Assembly: GCA_910576125.1 (NCBI GenBank) | Contig: CAJTHM010000020.1 | Coordinates: 1 to 64,000, forward strand | Reading direction: 5' to 3' | DNA: 64,000 nt | Origin: Lachnospiraceae bacterium | Lineage (GTDB): Bacteria > Bacillota > Clostridia > Lachnospirales > Lachnospiraceae | In this document: positions 16,953 to 25,032 of the stretch, piece after piece | How the letters are laid out: each line of letters starts with the position of its first letter | Position numbering within the stretch: the first letter of the stretch is position 1 | The notes under the pieces: model-generated | Told to the model about the DNA's origin: nothing | The model's input: only the letters and a program-made list of their open reading frames with translations | The model's database searches: none | Made by a program: the position numbers and the translations under genes

Positions 16953-19450
16953 TAACTGTCCTCATCCCCCTTTGTTACGGATTCTTCCGGCTTAGTATTC
17001 ATAATCGCAAAAGTCTTTGTATCTGCCGGGTACTTATCCACGAACGGAATAACCACGTTGTCAAACAGTATCAGACCGCTTCCCGGCTCGGAATTGGTGA
17101 CGTGCATGAGCTGTTTCTCCGACAATCCCAGCTTATCCGCCAAGATATGCTGGTCTTTGGCGTTCTGGTTTAACAGGTACACAAAATCACTGTTCCCCAA
17201 GATGCCCTCGATTTCCTCCGATTTCAGGAAATCGCCCACGTTCTGTGTCAGACCTGTCGGGATTCCGCCCCATTTTCTGAACCTTTTCCAGATTTCCACT
17301 GAATAAATGGCTGTCTGCTTCTCTTTTAAGAGCAAATGGAACTCATCACAGTAGTACCTTGTGGCAACTTTCCGTTCCCGGTTCTGCGACACCCTGTTCC
17401 AGACCGCATCCTGAACGATTAACATTCCAATCTCTTTAAGCTGGTTTCCCAAATCCCGAATGTCAAAGCACATGATCCGGTTGTGTGCGTCCACGTTGGT
17501 ACGGTGGTTAAAATAATTCTGCGAGCCATGCACATACAGTACAAGGCTGTTGGCAATCCGTACCGCCTTCTGCTTCGCTTCCCTCTGCATCTCCGGCGCA
17601 ACGTCCCTTGGCTCATACTTTAACAGCGCATTATATAAATCTTCCAGTATGGGCATATTCTCCGGCTTCGGGTGCTTGAAATACCCGTCATAGATATGCT
17701 TGATACAGGTGTCAATGATGCCCTTCTCGTCATTTTCCAGACCGTCCTTTCCCCCGGCAATCAGATCGCACAGGGTAATCAGGAAATCGCTCTTTAATTT
17801 CAACGCTTCCTTGTCCCCCTTATGGGAGAGCTGAATATCCATCGGGTTTAAATAATCCTTTGAGTTGGTGGCAAGCCTTACCACCTGCCCATGAAGTGCC
17901 TGCACTAACGGAAAATACTCGCCCTCTGGATCGCAGACAATAATATCGTCCTTTGTGATAAGGAAACAGGATAAAATCTCCCTTTTTGCGGAAAACGACT
18001 TGCCGCTTCCCGGCGTTCCCAGAATCACCCCGTTTGGTGTGCGCAGCCTTTTCCGGTCTGCCATAATCATGTTGTTGGAAAGTGCGTTCAGACCGTAATA
18101 AATGGCAGGCGCAGGCATGAAAAGCTCCTGTGTGCAGAAAGGCACAAGGACAGCGGCGCTTTTTGTGGTGAGGTTCCTTTCAATCCCCACATCATTGCAC
18201 CCAATCGGCGCACTCGCCATTAACCCCTGTTCCTGTAAATACTGCAAACACCGCAGGTTGCAGTTCGCCTGCTGGATAATGCCGGACACCCTCTGCGTCA
18301 GGTTCTCCAGCTCCCGCTTCGTCCGCCCGTAACAGGTAATGAGGAAGGTCATCTTGATAAGTTTCTGGTTGCTTGTGTTCAGATCGTCAAGCAGTTCCAG
18401 CGTGTCCTTCTCATAAGTCACGATGTCCGTAGGCAGAATATCCATATCGTAACCGCTTCTTACTGCCTTTTTCTGCTCCTCGATTTTCATTTTCTGAATG
18501 TCGGTGAGCGCACGTTTTATCATCTTGATTGCTTCCACCGGATCAATGGTCTGCATATGCATGGTAAGGGTAAGGTTGTCATCAATATCCAGCAGCTTCT
18601 TAACCATCTCGTCCGTAAACTTCGGCGCAATCATGTCAAGGTAAGACACACTCCCGTAAATGCTGCCGGACTTAAAGCGGCTCGGATAGCGGAAATCAAA
18701 TCCCGGCGGCGCAATGTAATCTTTAACTGACTTCCCGGATTCTGACAGCTCCTTAAACGAAAACCGGAAAGGCTCCATTGTACCCTGATTGAAATACTCA
18801 TGCAGGATACGCAGCCTTTCCTTCCCGTCAAGACCTCTGGCGTTCGTGCCTATGTTGTTTAAATTGTGTACCACGTCCTTCTCGATATTGCTTAACTTGC
18901 TCTTTGCTTCCCTGTACCCGGCGCTTTCCACACCGAAAATCAGATATTTCGATTTGATGATTCCATTGTTGCCCTTTGCCGACTGGTGCTTTAACATCTG
19001 CGTGTACTCGTCCCGAATATCGTCAAACGCATCACCCTGTAAGGAAATATCGAACTGCTCCGCAAGAGCCTGCTCGCTGACCTGCCTGTTAAATAAGAAT
19101 AACTGGAATTTTATAGACGGATCGAAATAGTTAATCAGCTTGCTGTATTCCTCCAGAATATCCGCCTGATCCTCCACCTCCAGCAAGTCATAGTTGATGT
19201 CGTAAAACTCCACCATTTTCGTGTAATAACTGTCCGCCACCTGACAGATGCCGTCCCGGTACATTTTTTTGAATGTAATGGTTTTCTGTGCGGTGTCCGG
19301 CTTCGCCTGCTCCTTACTGTTCCCGGCAAGGACACGCCTAAGCTCCGCAAGGCGTTTCTTTTCCGAAAAAGTCAGCCCCGCTTTCTCCGTTGTCCGCTTA
19401 TTTTCCTGCGGTTTTGGATTTGCCGCCCCCGCCTTTTGCTTTTTCTTCAA
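16952..19450 (-). CDS. VirB4-type conjugation ATPase
   Basis: The motor ATPase of the type IV secretion channel, 832 residues. Walker A GTPGSGKSF lies near residue 480, Walker B is in YYCDEFHLL near 700, and a late GLTQNV motif is typical of the family. The reading frame extends further upstream, but that part overlaps PrgI in another phase. GGAAGGAGG sits 9 bases before a TTG at 19450, so I place the start there (M/LKKKQKAGAANP). It overlaps PrgI by 53 bases and the wall hydrolase by one, fitting one operon. No defect is visible. Confidence 0.93.
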   Translation of the reverse strand: MKKKQKAGAANPKPQENKRTTEKAGLTFSEKKRLAELRRVLAGNSKEQAKPDTAQKTITFKKMYRDGICQVADSYYTKMVEFYDINYDLLEVEDQADILEEYSKLINYFDPSIKFQLFLFNRQVSEQALAEQFDISLQGDAFDDIRDEYTQMLKHQSAKGNNGIIKSKYLIFGVESAGYREAKSKLSNIEKDVVHNLNNIGTNARGLDGKERLRILHEYFNQGTMEPFRFSFKELSESGKSVKDYIAPPGFDFRYPSRFKSGSIYGSVSYLDMIAPKFTDEMVKKLLDIDDNLTLTMHMQTIDPVEAIKMIKRALTDIQKMKIEEQKKAVRSGYDMDILPTDIVTYEKDTLELLDDLNTSNQKLIKMTFLITCYGRTKRELENLTQRVSGIIQQANCNLRCLQYLQEQGLMASAPIGCNDVGIERNLTTKSAAVLVPFCTQELFMPAPAIYYGLNALSNNMIMADRKRLRTPNGVILGTPGSGKSFSAKREILSCFLITKDDIIVCDPEGEYFPLVQALHGQVVRLATNSKDYLNPMDIQLSHKGDKEALKLKSDFLITLCDLIAGGKDGLENDEKGIIDTCIKHIYDGYFKHPKPENMPILEDLYNALLKYEPRDVAPEMQREAKQKAVRIANSLVLYVHGSQNYFNHRTNVDAHNRIMCFDIRDLGNQLKEIGMLIVQDAVWNRVSQNRERKVATRYYCDEFHLLLKEKQTAIYSVEIWKRFRKWGGIPTGLTQNVGDFLKSEEIEGILGNSDFVYLLNQNAKDQHILADKLGLSEKQLMHVTNSEPGSGLILFDNVVIPFVDKYPADTKTFAIMNTKPEESVTKGDEDS

Positions 19451-19805
19451 GGAAACATACCTCCTTCCTGATTTTTTCCCTCTCCTCCAACTGCTTGTAG
19501 AGGTTTTCCGATTTATACGGTCTGATTCCCGGCGTGAGCACCTTCTGCCGGAGCATGAAGTATAAAATCTTCTCTGCCGGGAAACCGTCTTTTTCATACA
19601 TTGCCAAAAAGAAGAATGGCAGCATTGCGCCCACCATGATAAGCGCCGCCCCCTGTGTCCCCAATACCCCTTTGGTAAGGAAATATAAAGGCACTCCCAC
19701 AAGAGCTGCGCCGGAAAAGCAGATAATCTGCCTTTTGGTGAGGTTCAACGCCACTTTTGTCTTGATTCCACTCAGATCTTTTGGCACTGGTACGGATATT
19801 GCCAT
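19398..19805 (-). CDS. PrgI family (VirB3-like) membrane protein
   Basis: A 135-residue membrane protein with two hydrophobic helices (ICFSGAALVGVPLYFL and a GAALIMVGAMLPFFFLAMY region) and the family opening SVPVPKDLSGIKTKVALNLT. PrgI proteins sit immediately upstream of VirB4 and are thought to anchor it to the membrane, like VirB3. The start at 19805 is preceded by AAAGGAG. A longer frame from 19865 lacks a ribosome site. The basic C-terminus overlaps the VirB4 start. Confidence 0.9.
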   Translation of the reverse strand: MAISVPVPKDLSGIKTKVALNLTKRQIICFSGAALVGVPLYFLTKGVLGTQGAALIMVGAMLPFFFLAMYEKDGFPAEKILYFMLRQKVLTPGIRPYKSENLYKQLEEREKIRKEVCFLEEKAKGGGGKSKTAGK

Positions 19806-19854
19806 AATCTGCTCCTTTCGTGGGAAATGCCCGCCAAGTATAGTATTCTTGTAC

Positions 19855-20727
19855 TCAATGGGCATTGAAAATTGATTTTGATAATGAGCCTGTCTTGAAT
19901 AAGCTGAAACAGAGGATTACGGTGTATGCCGCAACCGACCACAGTGCGCTGTGTAAATTGCCTGCTACTGCCACGCTTGCCACAAGCACAGCATAGATCG
20001 CCACGCACACCATGATGAAGAACCCCTGAAACGCAAGTGCGACAAGCCCTTTTAAATAATTTGTCCCGATTGTGCCCCATTCCCGGTTGGTAACTGTCGC
20101 TGCCGGGATTGGCGCAACTGACACATAAAGGTATATTTCAATCATGCGCCCGTATAGAATGACGGTGATGAGGACGGACATGATTTTCATACATAAGCTG
20201 ATGACCATAGTTTCCATACCAAGACCGATAAGCTCCCCTATCCCCATTGTGTCAATCTGATTGTTGAGCATGGTGGTAAGGGTAGCCTGAACGTCAAGGC
20301 TTGTTGAACCGGAGATTGATGCTGCCGCCTGTGTCACCACATGGCTTCCCACGTCAAACACCGCCATGACTATATCAAAGGTCTTGGAAAGCAGCATGAC
20401 AGCGATACAAGCCTTAAATAGAAAACGGAAGAACAGGCTTGTATCAAAGTCATGCATATTGTTTTTGTCGATTACCATTGTTATCAGCTCATAGATCAGC
20501 ACAAAACTGATTATCATGCCTGCTATGGGTACTACCACGTTTTCCGAAAGCGTCCGTATCATGCTGAATATTCCGGCGTTCCAAGTGCTTGGCGTCTTGC
20601 TGACCTCCCCCGCAATCGTGCCGACCTTATCATTGACATCGGAAAACATGGTATCAAGGTTATTAAGTACCCACCCTTGCAGCATCTCCTTTATGAAATC
20701 AGTAATTTTGTCTATGATGCCGCCCAT
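19855..20727 (-). CDS. VirB6/TrbL-like (CD0411-type) channel protein
   Basis: A 290-residue polytopic inner-membrane protein with about six hydrophobic helices, including VVPIAGMIISFVLIYELITM, KACIAVMLLSKTFDIVMAVF and the C-terminal FQGFFIMVCVAIYAVLVASV. It fits the CD0411/VirB6-like family located between Maff2 and PrgI in these ICEs, where it would form part of the translocation pore. It starts 6 bases after the Maff2 C-terminal fragment. Intact. Confidence 0.9.
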   Translation of the reverse strand: MGGIIDKITDFIKEMLQGWVLNNLDTMFSDVNDKVGTIAGEVSKTPSTWNAGIFSMIRTLSENVVVPIAGMIISFVLIYELITMVIDKNNMHDFDTSLFFRFLFKACIAVMLLSKTFDIVMAVFDVGSHVVTQAAASISGSTSLDVQATLTTMLNNQIDTMGIGELIGLGMETMVISLCMKIMSVLITVILYGRMIEIYLYVSVAPIPAATVTNREWGTIGTNYLKGLVALAFQGFFIMVCVAIYAVLVASVAVAGNLHSALWSVAAYTVILCFSLFKTGSLSKSIFNAH

Positions 20728-20732
20728 TTATC

Positions 20733-20819
20733 TTATGAAAACAGGCTGGAGAGCTGTGGAATCACCGTCTGCGCCACAATGATAATGCCCCCTCCACTCA
20801 TAAGCTGTTTTATCCCCAA
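20733..20819 (-). pseudogene. Maff2 family protein, C-terminal fragment
   Basis: Reading LGIKQLMSGGG followed by a hydrophobic helix and PQLSSLFS, then stop, this is the second half of a Maff2 protein. The first half is at 43638-43763. The gene is interrupted by elements A and B, with a further internal piece at 31398-31428. Maff2 is a small membrane protein always located between traG and the VirB6-like gene. Confidence 0.88.
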
Positions 20820-20823
20820 TTAG
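20818..20823. repeat. left boundary repeat of element A (AATTAG)
   Basis: AATTAG is shared with 31392-31397 at the opposite boundary. It is the longest identity between the two junctions and a candidate for the crossover site. Confidence 0.55.
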
Positions 20824-20907
20824 GTGTAAAAACTCTGCTCGATGGCGGGCGGCGGCGTACAAAAAATCTATATGGTGTTGTTAAGAGAACCGTCCCGGCG
20901 GGACAGG

Positions 20908-22578
20908 TCAGGCAGTGACCTGTTCCACCTCCGGGATGGGTTTGAGATTAAAATGAATTTCGATAGAAATGTGTCTTGTTTTATTTTCGTCAATGCGCTC
21001 ATGCACGACGATTTCTTTGATTAAGCGGTTGAGGGTGGCTGCGTCCAGCTCTGTGATGTTGGCGTATTCCTGAATGGCTTCCACCCATTGTTTTGCGTCA
21101 TTGGCAAGCTGGACTTCATCGGACAGCCGCTTCCTGCCCTCGGACACTTTTGTTTTAAGCTCCGTCTGCTCGGTCTGTGTCCTTTCCAGCATGGTGTTGA
21201 AGTTCTGCTCACTGATACGCCCTGCAATCATATCCTCATAAAGCCGCATTACCATTTTGTCCAGAACCTCAATCCGTTCCTCGTTCCTTGTAAGGGAGCG
21301 TTCCATTGCTTCCCGCTGTTCCCGCTGCTCGGCTTCACAGGTATTGGTCAGGCGGTCGGCAACCGCTTCCCCATCCATCAGGGCAGCTCTGGCACATTCC
21401 CGTATTTTCCGCAGCACATGGCTGTAAAGGGTGTCATAATCAATCCGGTGCTGGGTGCAGTGGTTCTTTCCAAAGGCATTGTAGGTCTTGCAGGAGTATA
21501 TCCGCTGGGGATGTTTTGCGTTTGTGTAGCGTATCGTCAGCGACTTCCCACACTCGCCGCATTTTAGCAGTCCGGCAAACAGGCTGATTTCATTGGTCTG
21601 CCCCGGACGCTGGCGGGATTTCAGCTTGTTCTGCACAATGTCAAAACTCATGCGGTCAATCAGCGGTTCATGCTGTCCCTCCACCACAATCCAGTCCTCC
21701 GGCTTCTTTTCCCCAATCGTGCCGATTTTGAAGCGGTAGTCTTTTTTCTGGGAAGCAATCGCCCCGGTGTAGACGGGATTCATCAAAAGGTCTTTGATAA
21801 CGGAGAAGTCCCACATATACCGCCCGTTTTCCGGGTCTTTCTTTTCCCATTTGGTGCGGGTATTGCGAAGCCCCCGTTCCCGATTCCACCATGTGGGGCA
21901 GGGGATTTTTTCTTCCTCCAGCCGTCTGCGGATATAGTTCGGACCATGACCGTTCAGGGCATATCCGAAAATCAGCCGCACAATCGGGGCGGTTTCCTCG
22001 TCAATGAGCAGATGGTTTTTGTCCTCCGGGTCTTTCCGATACCCAAACGGGGCAAGACACCCGGTAAACTGCCCTTTCTGCGCTTTCAGAAGATAAGAGG
22101 AATGGACTTTCTTGGAAATATCCTTGCTGTACATCTCGTTCAGGATATTTTTGAACGGGGCGATGTCGTTGTTATCCCGCAGGGTGTCGATACCATCATT
22201 CATGGCGATATAGCGGACACCGTTTCTTGGGAAAAAGTCCTCAATCAAATGCCCGGTTTGCAGATAGTTCCGCCCCAGTCGGCTGAGGTCTTTCGTGATA
22301 ACAAGGTTGATTTGCCTGCGCTCAATGGCTCTCAACATCCTCTGTAAATCAGGACGCTCCATGTTAAGACCTGTGAAGCCATCGTCCTGATAGACTGCCA
22401 CAACCTCCCATCCCTGCTTTTCGCAGTATTTTTCCAGCATATCACGCTGGTTTGCGATACTGGCACTTTCGCCTTGCAGGTCATCGTCCTTTGACAGCCT
22501 GCAATAGACCGCCGCACGATAGCCCCCGGCAAGTGCCTTTCCGATTGTTCTGTATTCCATTTCGTTCATCATAGCCAT
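20908..22578 (-). CDS. large serine recombinase of element A
   Basis: A 556-residue TnpX-type site-specific recombinase that would integrate and excise element A. The catalytic domain opens AAVYCRLSKDD with nucleophile Ser29 and contains the conserved KDLSRLGRNYL helix. A recombinase domain follows, then a zinc ribbon (CGECGKS .. C .. C) near 345-385, and a long C-terminal coiled coil. It sits at the element's left end, as expected. It is distinct in sequence from the recombinases of B and C and so probably has its own attachment site. Its stop is about 85 bases from the boundary. Confidence 0.95.
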   Translation of the reverse strand: MAMMNEMEYRTIGKALAGGYRAAVYCRLSKDDDLQGESASIANQRDMLEKYCEKQGWEVVAVYQDDGFTGLNMERPDLQRMLRAIERRQINLVITKDLSRLGRNYLQTGHLIEDFFPRNGVRYIAMNDGIDTLRDNNDIAPFKNILNEMYSKDISKKVHSSYLLKAQKGQFTGCLAPFGYRKDPEDKNHLLIDEETAPIVRLIFGYALNGHGPNYIRRRLEEEKIPCPTWWNRERGLRNTRTKWEKKDPENGRYMWDFSVIKDLLMNPVYTGAIASQKKDYRFKIGTIGEKKPEDWIVVEGQHEPLIDRMSFDIVQNKLKSRQRPGQTNEISLFAGLLKCGECGKSLTIRYTNAKHPQRIYSCKTYNAFGKNHCTQHRIDYDTLYSHVLRKIRECARAALMDGEAVADRLTNTCEAEQREQREAMERSLTRNEERIEVLDKMVMRLYEDMIAGRISEQNFNTMLERTQTEQTELKTKVSEGRKRLSDEVQLANDAKQWVEAIQEYANITELDAATLNRLIKEIVVHERIDENKTRHISIEIHFNLKPIPEVEQVTA

Positions 22579-22776
22579 TTACCCACACAATCCAGACGGT
22601 ATCTGGCTCTTTTGAACCTCATCTTCATTATAGCCCATATCTTTCTTTTTAGCAAGATATTCTTTCGCATTTATCTTTCCGTATTTCTGGGAAATCAGGC
22701 TGACGAACACATCAGTGGCGTCCAGTTCTCCGTCAAACACAGTAGTCACATGAATCTCTGTTTTGTTTTTTGCCAT
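22579..22776 (-). CDS. small protein between recombinase and replication genes (element A)
   Basis: A 65-residue protein with GGAGG ahead of the ATG; its stop is directly adjacent to the recombinase start. It begins MAKNKTEIHVTTVFDGELDA and has a V.LI helix. The 57-residue protein at 48889-49062 occupies the same place in element C and has a similar layout (MAK start, V.F core, A..F..LI helix). An accessory or directionality factor for the adjacent recombinase is possible, but this rests on position only. Confidence 0.65.
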   Translation of the reverse strand: MAKNKTEIHVTTVFDGELDATDVFVSLISQKYGKINAKEYLAKKKDMGYNEDEVQKSQIPSGLCG

Positions 22777-22809
22777 AGGCAGTTATCCTCCATACATGAA
22801 AATAGCCAG

Positions 22810-23105
22810 ACAGAGGGTGTCGGCAACGAAGTCCGGCAACGGGCTTCAAAAGACCTTGCAAACAATCTCAATCTGGCACTACTTACTATTTATACTTTTC
22901 TTTTATTTTTCTGTTGTTTTGGTTGTTATAAGGGAGAAAAGCCCGGAAATAAGGGATTTTCCCCGGCAACCGGCTCGGCAACGGGATAGCAACAGGAGGT
23001 GCAACGGGCTGTCATTCTCAGAATGGAAGCTCCATCTGTTCTGTGACCTCCACAAAACCGTCCATCGTTTTTTCAGACGGGTTGCCGGAGTCCGTTGCCG
23101 GGTTT
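22810..23105. other. iteron-like repeats and hairpin: candidate replication origin of element A
   Basis: A GGCAAC(G/C)G-type motif recurs in direct orientation near 22821, 22834, 22963 and 22975, with degenerate copies near 22989 and 23001. Inverted copies lie near 23080 and 23093 inside the end of the helicase gene. A hairpin (CCCGGAAAT../..GATTTTCC) at 22941-22968 sits among them. Element C has the same layout with a variant repeat at 49085-49345. Confidence 0.6.
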
Positions 23106-24412
23106 TCACGCTCCCAGCCCTTTTGTCTGCCATATTCTGAAAACATTCTTGGGTTCGGGAAGTACCGCCAGCCGGAAATGCACTGGTTCATAATCTCGTT
23201 GATTTCCCGGATTTCCCATTGCTTCGGCTCGTCAAAGGCATGGTTCAAGGCTTCCTTGTAAAGCTGCTTGGAGCAGACCATGCTCCCGGTGTACTTATCA
23301 AGATACGCCTGTATCATTCCGGCTTTGGTGTCCTCCGGCATAAAATCCCGCTGGTGTTCTTTGAGATACCGCTGCATGGCGGGGCTGAAAGCCAGCTTGA
23401 ACCTGCCGCTTCGGTAAATCTCCATCGCTTCCGCCCACATCTGCCCGATATAGGCTCTGGAAGCAGTTTCGTCCTCCAAAATGTGAACCTCGGCTTGCTC
23501 CGGGTACGCCATGACCGGGATAAAGCGGCGGTTGCCGGAACGGTCAAGGGGCAGGAAGTCAAGGGCATTGGAAGTGCCGCCAAACACGCACTGACGGGGG
23601 CGGTCTGCCGGGTGGGTTTCATAGGGTATCTTGTAAACCTCTTTCTGCCGGCTTAAAAACGACTTGATTTCCTCAATGCTCTTGGCGTTGGCGGTTGCCA
23701 TCATTTCCGACATTTCGATAATCCAGTGACCTTGCAGCTTACGGTACACATTGTCATCGTCCAGCTTCTGCAAATCATCGGAGAACCACTCGTCCCGGAC
23801 TGCCAGCAGACGGAAGAAGGTGGACTTGCCAGCCCCCTGACCTCCGACCAGACAGAGCATGATTTCAAACTTGCACCCCGGCTGAAAGGCTCGTGAGATA
23901 GCGCCCATCAGGAACAGCTTCAACGCTTCATAGGTGTAATCATCTGCGTCAGCTCCCAGAAAGTGCCGTAGGCAGAAGCGGATTCGTTCCTTCCCGTCCC
24001 ACACAAGGGAACTTAAATAATCCCGGATGGGATGATACTTGTTTTCATTCGCCACAATCCCGATGGCGTTATCAATCTTTTTCTCATTGGTAAGCCCGTA
24101 GGTTTCTTCCAGATAGAGAAGCAGATACTTCATGTCCGTATCGTTCAGGGCGGTGCTTTCCCTTTGAAAACCGATGGGCTTTATAATATCTTTGCGGTCG
24201 GTCAGGATGTTGTATGCGATAGCTCCGGAAAGCAGCGGGTCACGCTGGAATACGGTCAGGCAGTTCCGTATACTCTGACGGACGCCGCCTTTCTCGGTGG
24301 TTTCCAGCCCCGCCTTGATTTCCTCAATGCTCTGGGGCGGCTGCATGGCGTTCATGGTGTTTTTTAGTTCTTGCTGCGTCTGTGGCTGCAAGCTCTGCCA
24401 TTCGCTGTTCAA
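23018..24412 (-). CDS. VapE/VirE-domain replicative helicase (element A)
   Basis: A 464-residue protein of the virulence-associated E (VapE) family, phage-type superfamily III-like ATPases that drive replication of mobile elements. Walker A GGQGAGKST lies near residue 200, and the family block HWIIEMSEM near 240 and DFLPLDRSGNRRF near 300 are intact. It is closely similar to the protein at 49339-50763. It starts inside the end of the primase gene (89-base overlap), so helicase and primase are translated as a pair. Repeats just downstream are a plausible origin. Confidence 0.9.
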   Translation of the reverse strand: MNSEWQSLQPQTQQELKNTMNAMQPPQSIEEIKAGLETTEKGGVRQSIRNCLTVFQRDPLLSGAIAYNILTDRKDIIKPIGFQRESTALNDTDMKYLLLYLEETYGLTNEKKIDNAIGIVANENKYHPIRDYLSSLVWDGKERIRFCLRHFLGADADDYTYEALKLFLMGAISRAFQPGCKFEIMLCLVGGQGAGKSTFFRLLAVRDEWFSDDLQKLDDDNVYRKLQGHWIIEMSEMMATANAKSIEEIKSFLSRQKEVYKIPYETHPADRPRQCVFGGTSNALDFLPLDRSGNRRFIPVMAYPEQAEVHILEDETASRAYIGQMWAEAMEIYRSGRFKLAFSPAMQRYLKEHQRDFMPEDTKAGMIQAYLDKYTGSMVCSKQLYKEALNHAFDEPKQWEIREINEIMNQCISGWRYFPNPRMFSEYGRQKGWERENPATDSGNPSEKTMDGFVEVTEQMELPF

Positions 24413-24968
24413 GCTGTATCACATCCTTTCCGTAGTCCGTAATCAAAGCCGCTTTTTCCTCCGTCTCCCCAAACAGCAGCACATCCAGCAGATATTCCAC
24501 ATGGGCTTGCTTCTGTAAGGCTTCCACAAACCGGGGATGAAAGGCTTCCTCCGGGGAGTGCGGGGCGTAGTCCATTCTCCATGCCATCAGCAAGTGAAGA
24601 TAATCGGCAAGGGTACGGAAGCAGCGGCTCTTTGCTTCCTGAAACTGTTCCTCCGGGGATTTCTGCCGGGGCTTGGGCTTTTTTGCCTTTCCCGGCGGTT
24701 TCCAGTCCTCATAGGAAAGCCCGAAGTCCTGTGCCAGTTGTACGGCGGCTTCTTTCTTTCCCAGCCCATACAGGGCGGCGGCAAAATCAATCACATCCCC
24801 ATCCGCACCGCAGCCGAAGCAGTGGTAACGCCTATCCAGCTTCATGCTTGGGGTTTTATCGTGATGGAACGGGCAGCAAGCCATCCCGTTCCGACCTATA
24901 TGGATTCCATAATGCTCCGCAGCCTGTCTGGTTGTGACGGACTGCTTCACAGCTTCAAATAAATTCAA
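24324..24968 (-). CDS. CHC2 zinc-finger primase-like protein (element A)
   Basis: A 214-residue protein with an N-terminal DnaG-type CHC2 zinc finger: CCPFHHDKTPS near residue 31 and YHCFGCGADGDVIDF near 48. No Toprim catalytic domain follows; the rest is helical. Such short primase-like proteins pair with VapE helicases in phage satellites and mobilizable elements. It could prime or load at the element origin together with the downstream helicase. A homologue with the same partner is present in element C (50687-51313). Confidence 0.88.
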   Translation of the reverse strand: MNLFEAVKQSVTTRQAAEHYGIHIGRNGMACCPFHHDKTPSMKLDRRYHCFGCGADGDVIDFAAALYGLGKKEAAVQLAQDFGLSYEDWKPPGKAKKPKPRQKSPEEQFQEAKSRCFRTLADYLHLLMAWRMDYAPHSPEEAFHPRFVEALQKQAHVEYLLDVLLFGETEEKAALITDYGKDVIQLEQRMAELAATDAARTKKHHERHAAAPEH

Positions 24969-24982
24969 ATCTATCCCTCCTT

Positions 24983-25029
24983 AAAAAGAAAAAAGCACCT
25001 GACATTCTCTGCTTGAAAATGGCAAGTGC
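24983..25029 (-). terminator. terminator after the element A relaxase
   Basis: A 12-bp stem with two mismatches (GCACCTGACATT against AATGGCAAGTGC) at 24995-25029, followed on the minus strand by a T-rich run. Element C has an equivalent at 51331-51371. Confidence 0.65.
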
Positions 25030-25032
25030 CTG

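Noticed and set aside
19451..19702. N-terminal extension of the VirB4 frame
   Set aside because: This part is a shadow of PrgI in another phase; GGAAGGAGG precedes TTG at 19450.
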